A DNA stretch of 64,000 nucleotides from Planctomycetota bacterium (GTDB taxonomy: Bacteria > Planctomycetota > Planctomycetia > Pirellulales > Pirellulaceae), in the NCBI GenBank assembly GCA_016872725.1, contig VGZC01000011.1, forward strand, positions 1 to 64,000, in the 5' to 3' direction. Shown one piece after another: positions 16,694 through 24,743 of the stretch (position 1 is the first letter of the stretch; each line of letters starts with the position of its first letter). Both the position numbers and the translations under genes were made by a program. The notes beneath the pieces are model-generated. The model had not been told where the DNA came from, did not search any database, and saw nothing but the letters and a program-made list of their open reading frames with translations.

Positions 16694-18313
16694 ATGCATC
16701 ACGGACCCATCATGACGAAGGCTCGCTCCCACGTCTTGCCGATCGCTTTGCGTTCAACGCGGGCGCATGGAGTCCGGGACGGAGGCTCGCCGGTTCGATC
16801 CATGGGCCTCTCGGCGGGCGTTTTCGTCGGCATGCTGGCCGCGGTGGGCGCGAGGGCTCCCCTCGCGCGGGCCGAGGACGCGACGGCCAAACGCGCGGCC
16901 GTGATCCGCATGGAAGGGATGATCAGCCCTCGACTGGACGCGTTCGTTGTCCGTTCGCTCGACAAGGCGCGGCGCGCGCGGGTCGACATCGTCGTTTTCG
17001 AAATCGACAGCCCAGGCGGGTATCTCACGTCGAGTTTTGATTTGGCGGAACGGTTCCAACAGCTCGCGTGGGCCAAGGGAGTCGCGTATGTGCCGCGCGA
17101 GGCATTGAGCGGGGCGGCGATCGCGTCGCTCGGCTGCGCCGATATCCGGATCGCATCCGACGCGCGGTGGGGCAACGCCGGACCGATCTACGCGTCGGAA
17201 GACGGCGCGTTCCGCCATGTTCCCGAAAAAGTCCGCTCCGATCTGGCGCTCCGCATGCGACAGCTCGCCGAACACCACGGCCGGCCGGCGACACTCGCCG
17301 AGGCGCTCGTCGACAGCCAATTGGCCGTATTCGAAGTGCGGGACCGCCAAACCCATGCGAAGTCCTACCTGTCGATGAAGGAATGGGATGCCCTTCCGCC
17401 CGCCGAATCCGAACGGCTTGAGAAAGGGGCTCAGGTCGTCGAGTCGGGTGACGGCCGATTCCTCGAACTGCTCGGCAAGCGGGCCGCCGAACTGGGTTTG
17501 GCGAACGGCGTCGCGGAGAGCCGCGAGGATCTGCTCGCATCGCTGGGCGTGATCGAACCGCCGCTCGTCATCGAACCGGTACTCGTCGATCGCGTCATCG
17601 GTTTCCTCAACCATCCGTTCGTCACGGGCGTGCTGTTCCTTGCCGGTTTGATCGCGCTGTACGTGGAACTGAGCTCGCCGGGGCTCGGCCTCGGCGGAGG
17701 CGTCGCGACCCTTTGTTTCTCGCTCTTTTTCTGGAGCCGGTTCCTGGGAGGCACCGCCGGATGGCTTGAGGTGATCCTCTTCATGGCGGGGCTGGTCTTC
17801 CTGTTGATCGAGTTCTTCGTGTTGCCCGGCTTCGGCGTCTCGGGCCTCGTGGGCGTGGGGTTGATCATCCTGAGCCTTGTGCTCGCGAGCCACGACTTCG
17901 TCGTTCCGAGGACGGCCATGGAGCGGCAATCGCTGCTCGTCACCGTGTCGGTGCTCCTCGGCTCGGGCTTCCTGTTCCTCGGCGCCGCCGTGATGATCAC
18001 GCGGCACATCGGGCGCATCCCCATCCTGAGCCGCCTGATGCTCGAACCTCCCGAACCGATCGAGGTCGACGAGCGTTCATCGGGCGAGGGGGAGGGCGCG
18101 ATCATGTATCCGGTGCGAGTCGGCGACGTCGGCTGCTCGGAGTCGCCGCTCCGCCCCGCGGGCAAGGCGCTCTTCGGCGACGCGTATGTCGACGTGGTCG
18201 CCGACGGCGCGTACGTCGAACCCGGTCGGCTGCTGAAGGTCATCCGGACGGGCGGCAACCGGATCGTGGTCCGCGAGATCGACGAGAAACCCGCGCCAGG
18301 CCCGAACGCGTAG
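16694..18313 (+). CDS. NfeD-type membrane serine protease (ClpP class)
   Basis: A long-form NfeD protein of about 539 aa. After a hydrophobic signal/anchor (GLSAGVFVGMLAAVGA) comes a ClpP/SppA-like domain with EIDSPGG and the segment REALSGAAIASLGCADIRIA, whose Ser is the likely nucleophile. Then follow about five transmembrane helices and a C-terminal OB-fold NfeD domain (VGDVGCSESPLRPAGKALFGD, ...VDVVADGAYVEPG). Such proteins act with stomatin-like SPFH proteins in membrane quality control; no SPFH gene is adjacent. The start is uncertain: ATG 16694 has AAAAGGA upstream, while ATG 16712 or 16802 would give a shorter signal peptide. Confidence 0.88.
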   Translation: MHHGPIMTKARSHVLPIALRSTRAHGVRDGGSPVRSMGLSAGVFVGMLAAVGARAPLARAEDATAKRAAVIRMEGMISPRLDAFVVRSLDKARRARVDIVVFEIDSPGGYLTSSFDLAERFQQLAWAKGVAYVPREALSGAAIASLGCADIRIASDARWGNAGPIYASEDGAFRHVPEKVRSDLALRMRQLAEHHGRPATLAEALVDSQLAVFEVRDRQTHAKSYLSMKEWDALPPAESERLEKGAQVVESGDGRFLELLGKRAAELGLANGVAESREDLLASLGVIEPPLVIEPVLVDRVIGFLNHPFVTGVLFLAGLIALYVELSSPGLGLGGGVATLCFSLFFWSRFLGGTAGWLEVILFMAGLVFLLIEFFVLPGFGVSGLVGVGLIILSLVLASHDFVVPRTAMERQSLLVTVSVLLGSGFLFLGAAVMITRHIGRIPILSRLMLEPPEPIEVDERSSGEGEGAIMYPVRVGDVGCSESPLRPAGKALFGDAYVDVVADGAYVEPGRLLKVIRTGGNRIVVREIDEKPAPGPNA

Positions 18314-18379
18314 GGTTCCGCACGGTTGCCCGCCACCCCTCTTCTCGACCATAATGGGCTCGCGCGACGCGATCGGCCG

Positions 18380-18405
18380 CTTGTGCCATGGACTTGTGCC
18401 ATGGA
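18380..18405. repeat. 13-bp perfect tandem repeat
   Basis: CTTGTGCCATGGA is repeated exactly head to tail at 18380-18392 and 18393-18405, in the spacer between the NfeD-type gene and the LarA-like gene. Confidence 0.9.
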
Positions 18406-18487
18406 GACGATGCGCGGCATTGGGGGTGGCGTTTCGCGCCGAGCGGGCGCCCGGGGAGCGCGCATCGAGGATCCGACGGAACCGATC

Positions 18488-19771
18488 ATGGGCGAATATC
18501 CAAGCACGTTTCGAATCCGCCAACTTCTTGACGCGCCCCGGGTGGCCGACGTCGAACTCGAAGTCGACCGCGAGTTGCAGCGCCTCCGGCTCGGCCAGAC
18601 GATCCGGCCCGGTCAATCGGTCGCGATCACGGCGGGGAGTCGGGGCATCGCGGGCATCCACCGCATCCTGAGGGCCGTCGTTCGCCACCTGAAGGCGCTC
18701 GGCGCCGAGCCGTTCCTCGTTCCCGCCATGGGAAGCCACGGCGGAGGCACGGCCGAGGGTCAACGCAAGATCATCGAGTCGTACGGGATCACGGAAGAGT
18801 ATTGCGGATGCCCGATCAAGGCGAGCATGGAGACGGTCGTCGTCTGCCGGGCGGCCGAGGGGTTCCCGGTCCATTTCGACCGGCACGCGTTCGAGGCCGA
18901 CCATGTGATCGTCTGCGGCCGCGTCAAGCCGCATACGAATTTCGTGGGCGACATCGAAAGCGGACTCATGAAGATGATGCTCATCGGGTTGGGCAAACAC
19001 AACGGAGCGCTCATCTACCATCGGGCCATCCAGGACTATTCGTTCGGGCGGATCGTCCGGTCGGTGGCCCGCGAGGTCCTGGAGCGGTGCCGGGTCGTCG
19101 CCGGAATCGCGATCGTGGAGAATAGCCGCGACGAGACGGCCCGCATCGCGGCGGTCGAACCGCGCGCTTTCGAGCAACGCGAGAAGGAACTGCTTGAACT
19201 CGCCAGGAAGTGGATGCCCCGGCTTCCGTTTTCGAAGGCCGACATTCTGCTGATCGACGAAATCGGCAAGAACATTTCCGGGACCGGAATGGACACGAAC
19301 GTCGTCGGCCGGAAGTATGTCGACCACCGCGCGGCCGAGCATGAATCGCCGAAGGTCCGGCACATCGTCATCCGAGGCCTCACCTCATCGACGCACGGCA
19401 ACGCGGCGGGGATCGGGCTCGCCGAGTTCTGCAAGTCGTCGGTGCTCCACGACATGAACGTGCGGACGACTCGCATCAATTGCATCACGGGCGGCCACGT
19501 CACCGGTGCGACGTTGCCGCTGGACTACGAGACCGATCGCGAGATCCTCGACGTCGCGTTGTCGGTATGCGGTCTCACGCCCGCCCGCGACGCGCGGCTG
19601 ATCTGGATCCGCAATACGCTGGATATCATCGAATTGGAGTGCTCCGAGGCCTACTACGAGGAAGCGCGGACGCGGCCCGATATCGAAGTGCTGACCGAAC
19701 CAAGACCGTTGCCGTTCGACGAGGCGGGCGACCTGCCGACCATGGCCGCTTTGGCCGTGGCCGAATCGTGA
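18488..19771 (+). CDS. LarA-like (DUF2088) protein
   Basis: A 427-aa protein of the lactate-racemase N-terminal superfamily. The N-terminal domain has VAITAGSRGIAGI and PAMGSHGGGTAEGQ. The metal/cofactor region GRVKPHTNFVGDIESGLMKMM corresponds to the KPHxxxGxxGGxK motif of LarA but with E-S-G-L-M-K in place of the usual G-G-x-K. LarA needs the pincer cofactor made by LarB, LarC and LarE, none of which are in this window. Many planctomycete DUF2088 proteins are not lactate racemases. It follows the NfeD-type gene on the same strand by about 170 bp. Substrate unknown. Confidence 0.75.
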   Translation: MGEYPSTFRIRQLLDAPRVADVELEVDRELQRLRLGQTIRPGQSVAITAGSRGIAGIHRILRAVVRHLKALGAEPFLVPAMGSHGGGTAEGQRKIIESYGITEEYCGCPIKASMETVVVCRAAEGFPVHFDRHAFEADHVIVCGRVKPHTNFVGDIESGLMKMMLIGLGKHNGALIYHRAIQDYSFGRIVRSVAREVLERCRVVAGIAIVENSRDETARIAAVEPRAFEQREKELLELARKWMPRLPFSKADILLIDEIGKNISGTGMDTNVVGRKYVDHRAAEHESPKVRHIVIRGLTSSTHGNAAGIGLAEFCKSSVLHDMNVRTTRINCITGGHVTGATLPLDYETDREILDVALSVCGLTPARDARLIWIRNTLDIIELECSEAYYEEARTRPDIEVLTEPRPLPFDEAGDLPTMAALAVAES

Positions 19772-19821
19772 TGAACTGAAACAGGCGATCCACCGATCCG
19801 CGCGGGTGGGTATGGATCGAC

Positions 19822-21183
19822 GTGCGAGTTTTCATGACTGCGAACTGGGCGCGGTGCGTGACGCGCGCATTGCACTTGCGAATTCCGCCCGATCTGGCGT
19901 CGTGGCTGGACGGCGAGATCTGGCGGACGCCCATCGGCGCCGAATTCCGGTTCGCTCGGGCGGCCGACCAATTGGTCGCTCCCGCCGCCGGATCGATCTG
20001 GTCCGGGTTCATGCCTCCCGACGCGTTGCCGCTCATCGGGAACGGTTACGGCGATTGGCTCTGCCTGCGGATCGGTTTCGCGGGTGAAGTGTCCGAAATC
20101 ACGTATTGGAACCACGCGGGCGGCGACTGGATTCCGTACGGCAGAACGCTCGCCGAAGCGCTGACCTACGACGCGGCCTTCCACCTGTTGCACGGACACC
20201 GTTTTCCCGAGCTCGAACGGGCCGACCGACCGAGCGAGGAGGTCTTCGGCGCGGTCGAATGGGCATGGCCCTGGCTGCGGAACCGGACCCGACGGATCAC
20301 GCCGTTCTGGCGGGACGACAAGGCGTTCTTCGGTGGTTTCCCGATGGATTCGATCGGATTGGACGCCGACGGCAATCGGATCGATCCGTCGCTCGCCGTC
20401 GAACTGCTCCACGAACTCCTCGCCGCGCGCATCGCGGAACCCGCCGCGCGGCGCGACTTGATGCTGTTGTCCCTGGAAAGCCCGCTCAAGAAACGAAGCC
20501 GCCCGGCCATCGCGCGGGAACTCGCGACTCCATGGGAGCCTGATTTCGTGAGCTGGCTCTTCGATGCGAGGCTGGTTCCCGAATCCGCGCGCGGGAAGCT
20601 CAGCCGCTATTTCGATCTGCCCGAACAGAACTTGCTCGCTCAGGATTGGGGTGCCGCGGAACGCGAAGCGCTGCGGGTGATCGGCGATCGTGACGATCTG
20701 GGGTGGGCCTGGGACGTCGTGGGATGGGCGGCGGAGCGTCGAGGCGATCCGCGCGGAGCGATCGGCGCGTACCGAAACGGAGTCCGCGCGTCGCTCTTCT
20801 GCGACGATGCGGTCCGGTTCCGCACGCACTGGTTTCCCGAGGGATTCGGCAAATTCTCCGCCGCCCGGCTCGCCGCGCTCCGCGATCACCTCACCGACGA
20901 CGAGCGGGACGATCCCTATCTCGACCTGTTCTGGAAAAACGACCCGTTGACCCTGCGATCCCGAGTCCGGGCGTATTGGATCGAGCGGGGCGAGCTCGCG
21001 GAGGCCGAGGGCCGCCACTGGGACGCGTACCGCGCGTATTACGGGGCGGGCTGGGATTGCGGGCACTCCGATCTCGCGGCCTACGGCGAGCTCGTCGAAC
21101 GGATGACCCGATCGGCCGCTCGGGCCGGTTCCCGGGCGCTCGCCGAACTCGCCCGACTCCACCGCGCGCAATTGCGACCTTGA
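19822..21183 (+). CDS. SMI1/KNR4 (SUKH) domain protein with C-terminal helical region
   Basis: A 453-aa protein. Residues about 30-115 fit the SUKH pattern: Leu-Pro-x2-G-NGYGDWLCLRI, then a hydrophobic strand, a WNHAGGDW segment and 'TLAEAL'. SUKH domains occur as immunity proteins against polymorphic toxins and as peptide-interaction modules. The C-terminal 300 residues are helical, with TPR-like spacing (WAWDVVGWAAERRGDPRGAIGAYRNG). No toxin gene is adjacent, so a housekeeping role is as likely as immunity. An ATG four codons downstream is an alternative start. Confidence 0.65.
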   Translation: MRVFMTANWARCVTRALHLRIPPDLASWLDGEIWRTPIGAEFRFARAADQLVAPAAGSIWSGFMPPDALPLIGNGYGDWLCLRIGFAGEVSEITYWNHAGGDWIPYGRTLAEALTYDAAFHLLHGHRFPELERADRPSEEVFGAVEWAWPWLRNRTRRITPFWRDDKAFFGGFPMDSIGLDADGNRIDPSLAVELLHELLAARIAEPAARRDLMLLSLESPLKKRSRPAIARELATPWEPDFVSWLFDARLVPESARGKLSRYFDLPEQNLLAQDWGAAEREALRVIGDRDDLGWAWDVVGWAAERRGDPRGAIGAYRNGVRASLFCDDAVRFRTHWFPEGFGKFSAARLAALRDHLTDDERDDPYLDLFWKNDPLTLRSRVRAYWIERGELAEAEGRHWDAYRAYYGAGWDCGHSDLAAYGELVERMTRSAARAGSRALAELARLHRAQLRP

Positions 21184-21252
21184 TTCGGTTCGCGGCGAAC
21201 GCAGGTCGGATAGAATGGGGCCCGGTGATCGGAATCGGAGAATGGGCGGTCC

Positions 21253-22242
21253 ATGGCTGATCGGCGCGTCTTTCATGTGCAGTCGGACCAAGTGCGGCAC
21301 ACGGTCGCCGCCGGTCTGCGCCGATGGCTCGACGGAACCTCGTGGTCGCAAATCCGGCAGCTTGTCAAATCCCGCCGGGTCCTGCTCAACGGCAATGTCT
21401 GCACGGACGAGACGCGGAGGCTCGGCCCCAACGACGTCGTCAAGGTGCTCGACCAAGCCGCGCCCCGCGAGGCGGGCGAATCGGACGTCCGGATCGAGTT
21501 TTTTGACGACCATGTCTGTGTCGCCGTCAAACCGGCGGGCATCAACACGAACCGGCACGACGACGAGCGGACCGCGCGCCGGCCCCAACATCAGCCGAGC
21601 CTTGCGGAAATCCTGCCTCGTGTCCTTCGAAAGGTCGACCCGCGATGCCGAGCCGAGCGCGGGTTCCCGCCCGTCTTCCCCGTCCACCGACTCGATCGGG
21701 AAACGGCCGGGTTGATCGTCTTCGCGCGGACGCGCAAGGCCGAACGGCATCTCGGTTGGCAGTTCCGGCAACACTCGGTGCATCGCCGTTACCTCGCGAT
21801 CGTGCCCGGCAAGCTCGAAGAGCGGACGATCGAGTCGATCCTGGTGCGCGATCGAGGGGACGGTCGGAGGGGAAACGCGGCTCCCGGCGAAGCTCCCCAT
21901 CATGGACGGCGCGCCGTCACGCACGTACGGCCGATCGAGACGATCGGCGAGTACACGGTCGTCGAATGCCGTCTCGAAACGGGCCGAACGCACCAGATCC
22001 GCATCCACCTGTCGGAGCTTGGCCACCCGCTTTGCGGCGAGCGGGTCTACGATCGACCGCTCTACGGTCGGCCTCGCCGGGATACGAGCGGCGCTCCGAG
22101 GCTTTGCTTGCACGCGGCCGAGCTTGGATTCGAGCATCCGAGCACAGGCGAGTTCCTTCGTTTCACCTGTCCCTGGCCCCGTGACCTCGCCGGTTTCCTC
22201 GATCGTCTGCGGTCGCTCCCGTCCGGCGGCCCGAACAGATGA
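21253..22242 (+). CDS. RluA-family pseudouridine synthase
   Basis: A 329-aa RluA-type enzyme that isomerises uridine in rRNA or tRNA. An N-terminal S4 RNA-binding domain (residues about 15-75, IRQLVKSRRVLLNGNVC) precedes the catalytic domain with HRLDRETAG at 145-153, where D148 is the nucleophile. YLAIVPG and CRLETGRTHQIRIHL are further motifs. The target site (RluC, RluD or other type) cannot be assigned from the sequence. Confidence 0.92.
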   Translation: MADRRVFHVQSDQVRHTVAAGLRRWLDGTSWSQIRQLVKSRRVLLNGNVCTDETRRLGPNDVVKVLDQAAPREAGESDVRIEFFDDHVCVAVKPAGINTNRHDDERTARRPQHQPSLAEILPRVLRKVDPRCRAERGFPPVFPVHRLDRETAGLIVFARTRKAERHLGWQFRQHSVHRRYLAIVPGKLEERTIESILVRDRGDGRRGNAAPGEAPHHGRRAVTHVRPIETIGEYTVVECRLETGRTHQIRIHLSELGHPLCGERVYDRPLYGRPRRDTSGAPRLCLHAAELGFEHPSTGEFLRFTCPWPRDLAGFLDRLRSLPSGGPNR

Positions 22243-22247
22243 ACGTC

Positions 22248-22298
22248 CGTGGCCGTGTTCGCCGGAACGTGGATGGACGCCCGAACGACACGGCCACG
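22248..22298. terminator. Bidirectional hairpin between convergent genes
   Basis: CGTGGCCGTGT (22248-22258) pairs perfectly with ACACGGCCACG (22288-22298), an 11-bp stem enclosing 29 nt. It lies between the convergent pseudouridine synthase and vWA genes, where a shared terminator is expected. There is no T-tract, so the mechanism is uncertain. Confidence 0.5.
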
Positions 22299-22327
22299 CG
22301 TCCCGCGACGATGGCCGCGGGCGGGCG

Positions 22328-24601
22328 TTAGGCGAGTCCCCATCGCTTGCGGAAGTACCATTCGGCGCTGAGCAGGCCGGTGACAAGAAGGAAGAACAGC
22401 CAGGCGTCCCACGCCGTATCGCCGAGTCGCCATCGGCGCTGGATCTCGAGCCGGTCGGCCGGGAGTTTTGCCTTGAGTTCGGCGAGCAGGGCGGCGAGCT
22501 CCTCGGGCGCGACGACGCGCCCGCCCAGATCGCGCGTCAGCACGGCGAGACGGGCGAGTTGGTCGGGGTCGGCGGCGGCCGCCGTCAGTTCGAGGTCCTG
22601 GTCGACGATTTGAAAGACGGCGCGCGCCTCGCCGAGCGTCTTTCCGCCGGCGGTCGCCGTGACGCGCAGTTCGTAATCGCCGGGCGCGGTGAGTCCGCCG
22701 AGTTCGGATTGCCAATCCGCGTCGCGCTTGGCGAACCGCACGTCGCGCTGTGTTCCATCGGGCGCGGCGAGCGTCGCCGAAACGGACGCGTCGGTGATCG
22801 GGTCTCCGGACGGAGACCGCGCCCCGGCCTCGGCGACCATCGCGGCGTTCGGCGGATACCTGCGCTGTGGCAGGCGCACCCAAACCTGGTCGCGCCGATC
22901 GTCCTCGCGGCGCGCCAGCCATAAAATCGCTTGCCGCCAAAATCGTTTGTGTTCCGCCTGGTGCCCATGTTGCCACCAGCGGCGGGTCGAGTCGCCGGCG
23001 AAGGCGAGTGTTCGGCCCTGGCCGTATTCGCCGGCCACCAGAAGGGGCGCGTGTTCGGGCGTTTCGGCGAGCACGCGGGCGGCCGCCTTGATACGCGGGA
23101 GACGGTTCGCGCCGGTGAGCGGCGGAAGACGCCGCCACACCGCGTCGTTCTCGCCTCCGTCGGCCAGCCGAGTGATTGGGTGGGGAACGGTCGGAATCAT
23201 CGCGAGGCCTTGCGGCGGATCCCAGTGCAAGTCGCCGCTGATCGGAGCCAACGGACTCGCGTCCTGACGCTCAAGCCTCCCCAATTCAACCGGCAGCGGA
23301 TCATTCAGGGGCGTCGCGAAATAGCCGGCCGGCCCGAAACTGTGGTGACCCCCGATCATCATGAACCCCCGCCCGTTCTCGATCGATTTCGCGAGCGCCG
23401 ATAAGTCGTCGTTGCGGAACGCCGACGCGTCGACGTTCTCGATCAGAAACACGTCCACCGCTGGATCCCGCAACAGGCCTCCCAGATCGTCCGGCCACCG
23501 CGCGCGGTTTCGCGGGTCGAGGAACACATACCTCATGTCGATGTCGGGCGACGATTCGAGCGACCATCGGAGGGCCCGTTGTTCGCCGAGCAGGCTTCCG
23601 TACAGGTAGGCGACCTTCAATCCGCCTTCGAGCACGGTGAGGAATGCCGTCAAGGCGTTGTTCTTGGTTACCAGTTCACCCGGCTGCTCGGGAACGCGGA
23701 GCGTCACTTTGTATTGGCCCGGCGTTTCGGGTGTATGATCGAACACGACGGCGACCTGTTGACCATCCTCTCGGACAACGACCTCCTTCGGCCCGATCAC
23801 CCGGCGCCCGCCGTCGCGGGACTCGATGATGAGTTCGGCGGGAATCGGTTGATTCGCGAACCCCCGCGCGCGGACGACTCCTTTCACCTGCAACTGGTTC
23901 TTGGCGAAGACCGTGTACTGTTCGGGAAGGCTCTCGACCGCGACATCGCGCGACTGGTCCTCGGCCCCCGCCTTGCCGAAGGGGACCGCGAAGAGGGGCG
24001 CGCCGAGCCTTGCCAATTCGCGACCCGCCTCATGGATCTCGACCTCGGGATAGAAAGCGGTTTGAACCCCGTCGCCGAACAGGAAGCACGCGGCCACGCG
24101 TCGGCCGATCTCGCGGCGCACGGCTTGATCGAGGGACGTTCCGATATCGGTTTCGACTCCGTCCGCGCGATCGGGCCAACCGAGCGTTCCACCGGTCCAT
24201 GCGATCGGATGGAGTCCGCGATCATACGCGTAGACCTTGACATCGAGCTCTTTGGCGAGTTCGGCGAGCGGCCCTTCGGCGGACCGCAGCGCGGCGAGCT
24301 GCGCGTCCCAGCGGCTGCGGCCGGACGTCGCGTCGGGAAGCCCCATGCTGCGGCTCGCGTCGAACAGCACGATTACCGAGGCAGTCTGCCGCGCGGTCGA
24401 GTCGAGCACGAGCGCGGGGCGCAGCAGGGCGAGCACGAGCAGCCCGATCATCGCGCCGCGAAGGGCCAGCAGCGCGGCGCGGCGGCGCCGAGTGAGCGAG
24501 CCGAACGCGGGCCTCAGCCACAACAAGGCCGCCAGCCCGGCGGCCGACCCGGCCACGACCAGATAGCTTCCGAAAACGGGGTGGAGTGACCAACTACCCA
24601 T
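22328..24601 (-). CDS. Large membrane protein with vWA and glutamine-amidotransferase-like domains
   Basis: A 757-aa protein. Two N-terminal transmembrane helices (SYLVVAGSAAGLAALLWL and LLALRGAMIGLLVLALL) precede a vWA domain with an intact MIDAS start, VIVLFDASRSMG. The middle part has a GATase1-like fold typical of this family (MMIGGHHSFGPAGY, ... LLVAGEYGQGRTLAFAGD), then beta-rich Ig-like segments and a final transmembrane helix (AWDAWLFFLLVTGLLSAEWYF). It is the last gene of the moxR operon. The role is thought to be periplasmic/membrane assembly together with MoxR ATPase, but the exact function is unknown. Confidence 0.8.
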   Translation of the reverse strand: MGSWSLHPVFGSYLVVAGSAAGLAALLWLRPAFGSLTRRRRAALLALRGAMIGLLVLALLRPALVLDSTARQTASVIVLFDASRSMGLPDATSGRSRWDAQLAALRSAEGPLAELAKELDVKVYAYDRGLHPIAWTGGTLGWPDRADGVETDIGTSLDQAVRREIGRRVAACFLFGDGVQTAFYPEVEIHEAGRELARLGAPLFAVPFGKAGAEDQSRDVAVESLPEQYTVFAKNQLQVKGVVRARGFANQPIPAELIIESRDGGRRVIGPKEVVVREDGQQVAVVFDHTPETPGQYKVTLRVPEQPGELVTKNNALTAFLTVLEGGLKVAYLYGSLLGEQRALRWSLESSPDIDMRYVFLDPRNRARWPDDLGGLLRDPAVDVFLIENVDASAFRNDDLSALAKSIENGRGFMMIGGHHSFGPAGYFATPLNDPLPVELGRLERQDASPLAPISGDLHWDPPQGLAMIPTVPHPITRLADGGENDAVWRRLPPLTGANRLPRIKAAARVLAETPEHAPLLVAGEYGQGRTLAFAGDSTRRWWQHGHQAEHKRFWRQAILWLARREDDRRDQVWVRLPQRRYPPNAAMVAEAGARSPSGDPITDASVSATLAAPDGTQRDVRFAKRDADWQSELGGLTAPGDYELRVTATAGGKTLGEARAVFQIVDQDLELTAAAADPDQLARLAVLTRDLGGRVVAPEELAALLAELKAKLPADRLEIQRRWRLGDTAWDAWLFFLLVTGLLSAEWYFRKRWGLA

Positions 24602-24743
24602 TACCCATCCGCCTCGCGCGTCGAGCCTCCGCCGAATCGCCGTCCGTCCCCGTGTGCGAAACAGGCGGACTTGTCCCTTCGATCCACATCCTACCCGACT
24701 TGGCCGTCCGCCGCCGATGGTCGATCCCGCCCGCGGAATCCCA

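Noticed and set aside
19822-22242. A toxin-immunity locus around the SUKH gene
   Set aside because: Neighbours are a LarA-like protein and a pseudouridine synthase; no toxin, Rhs or secretion gene is present.
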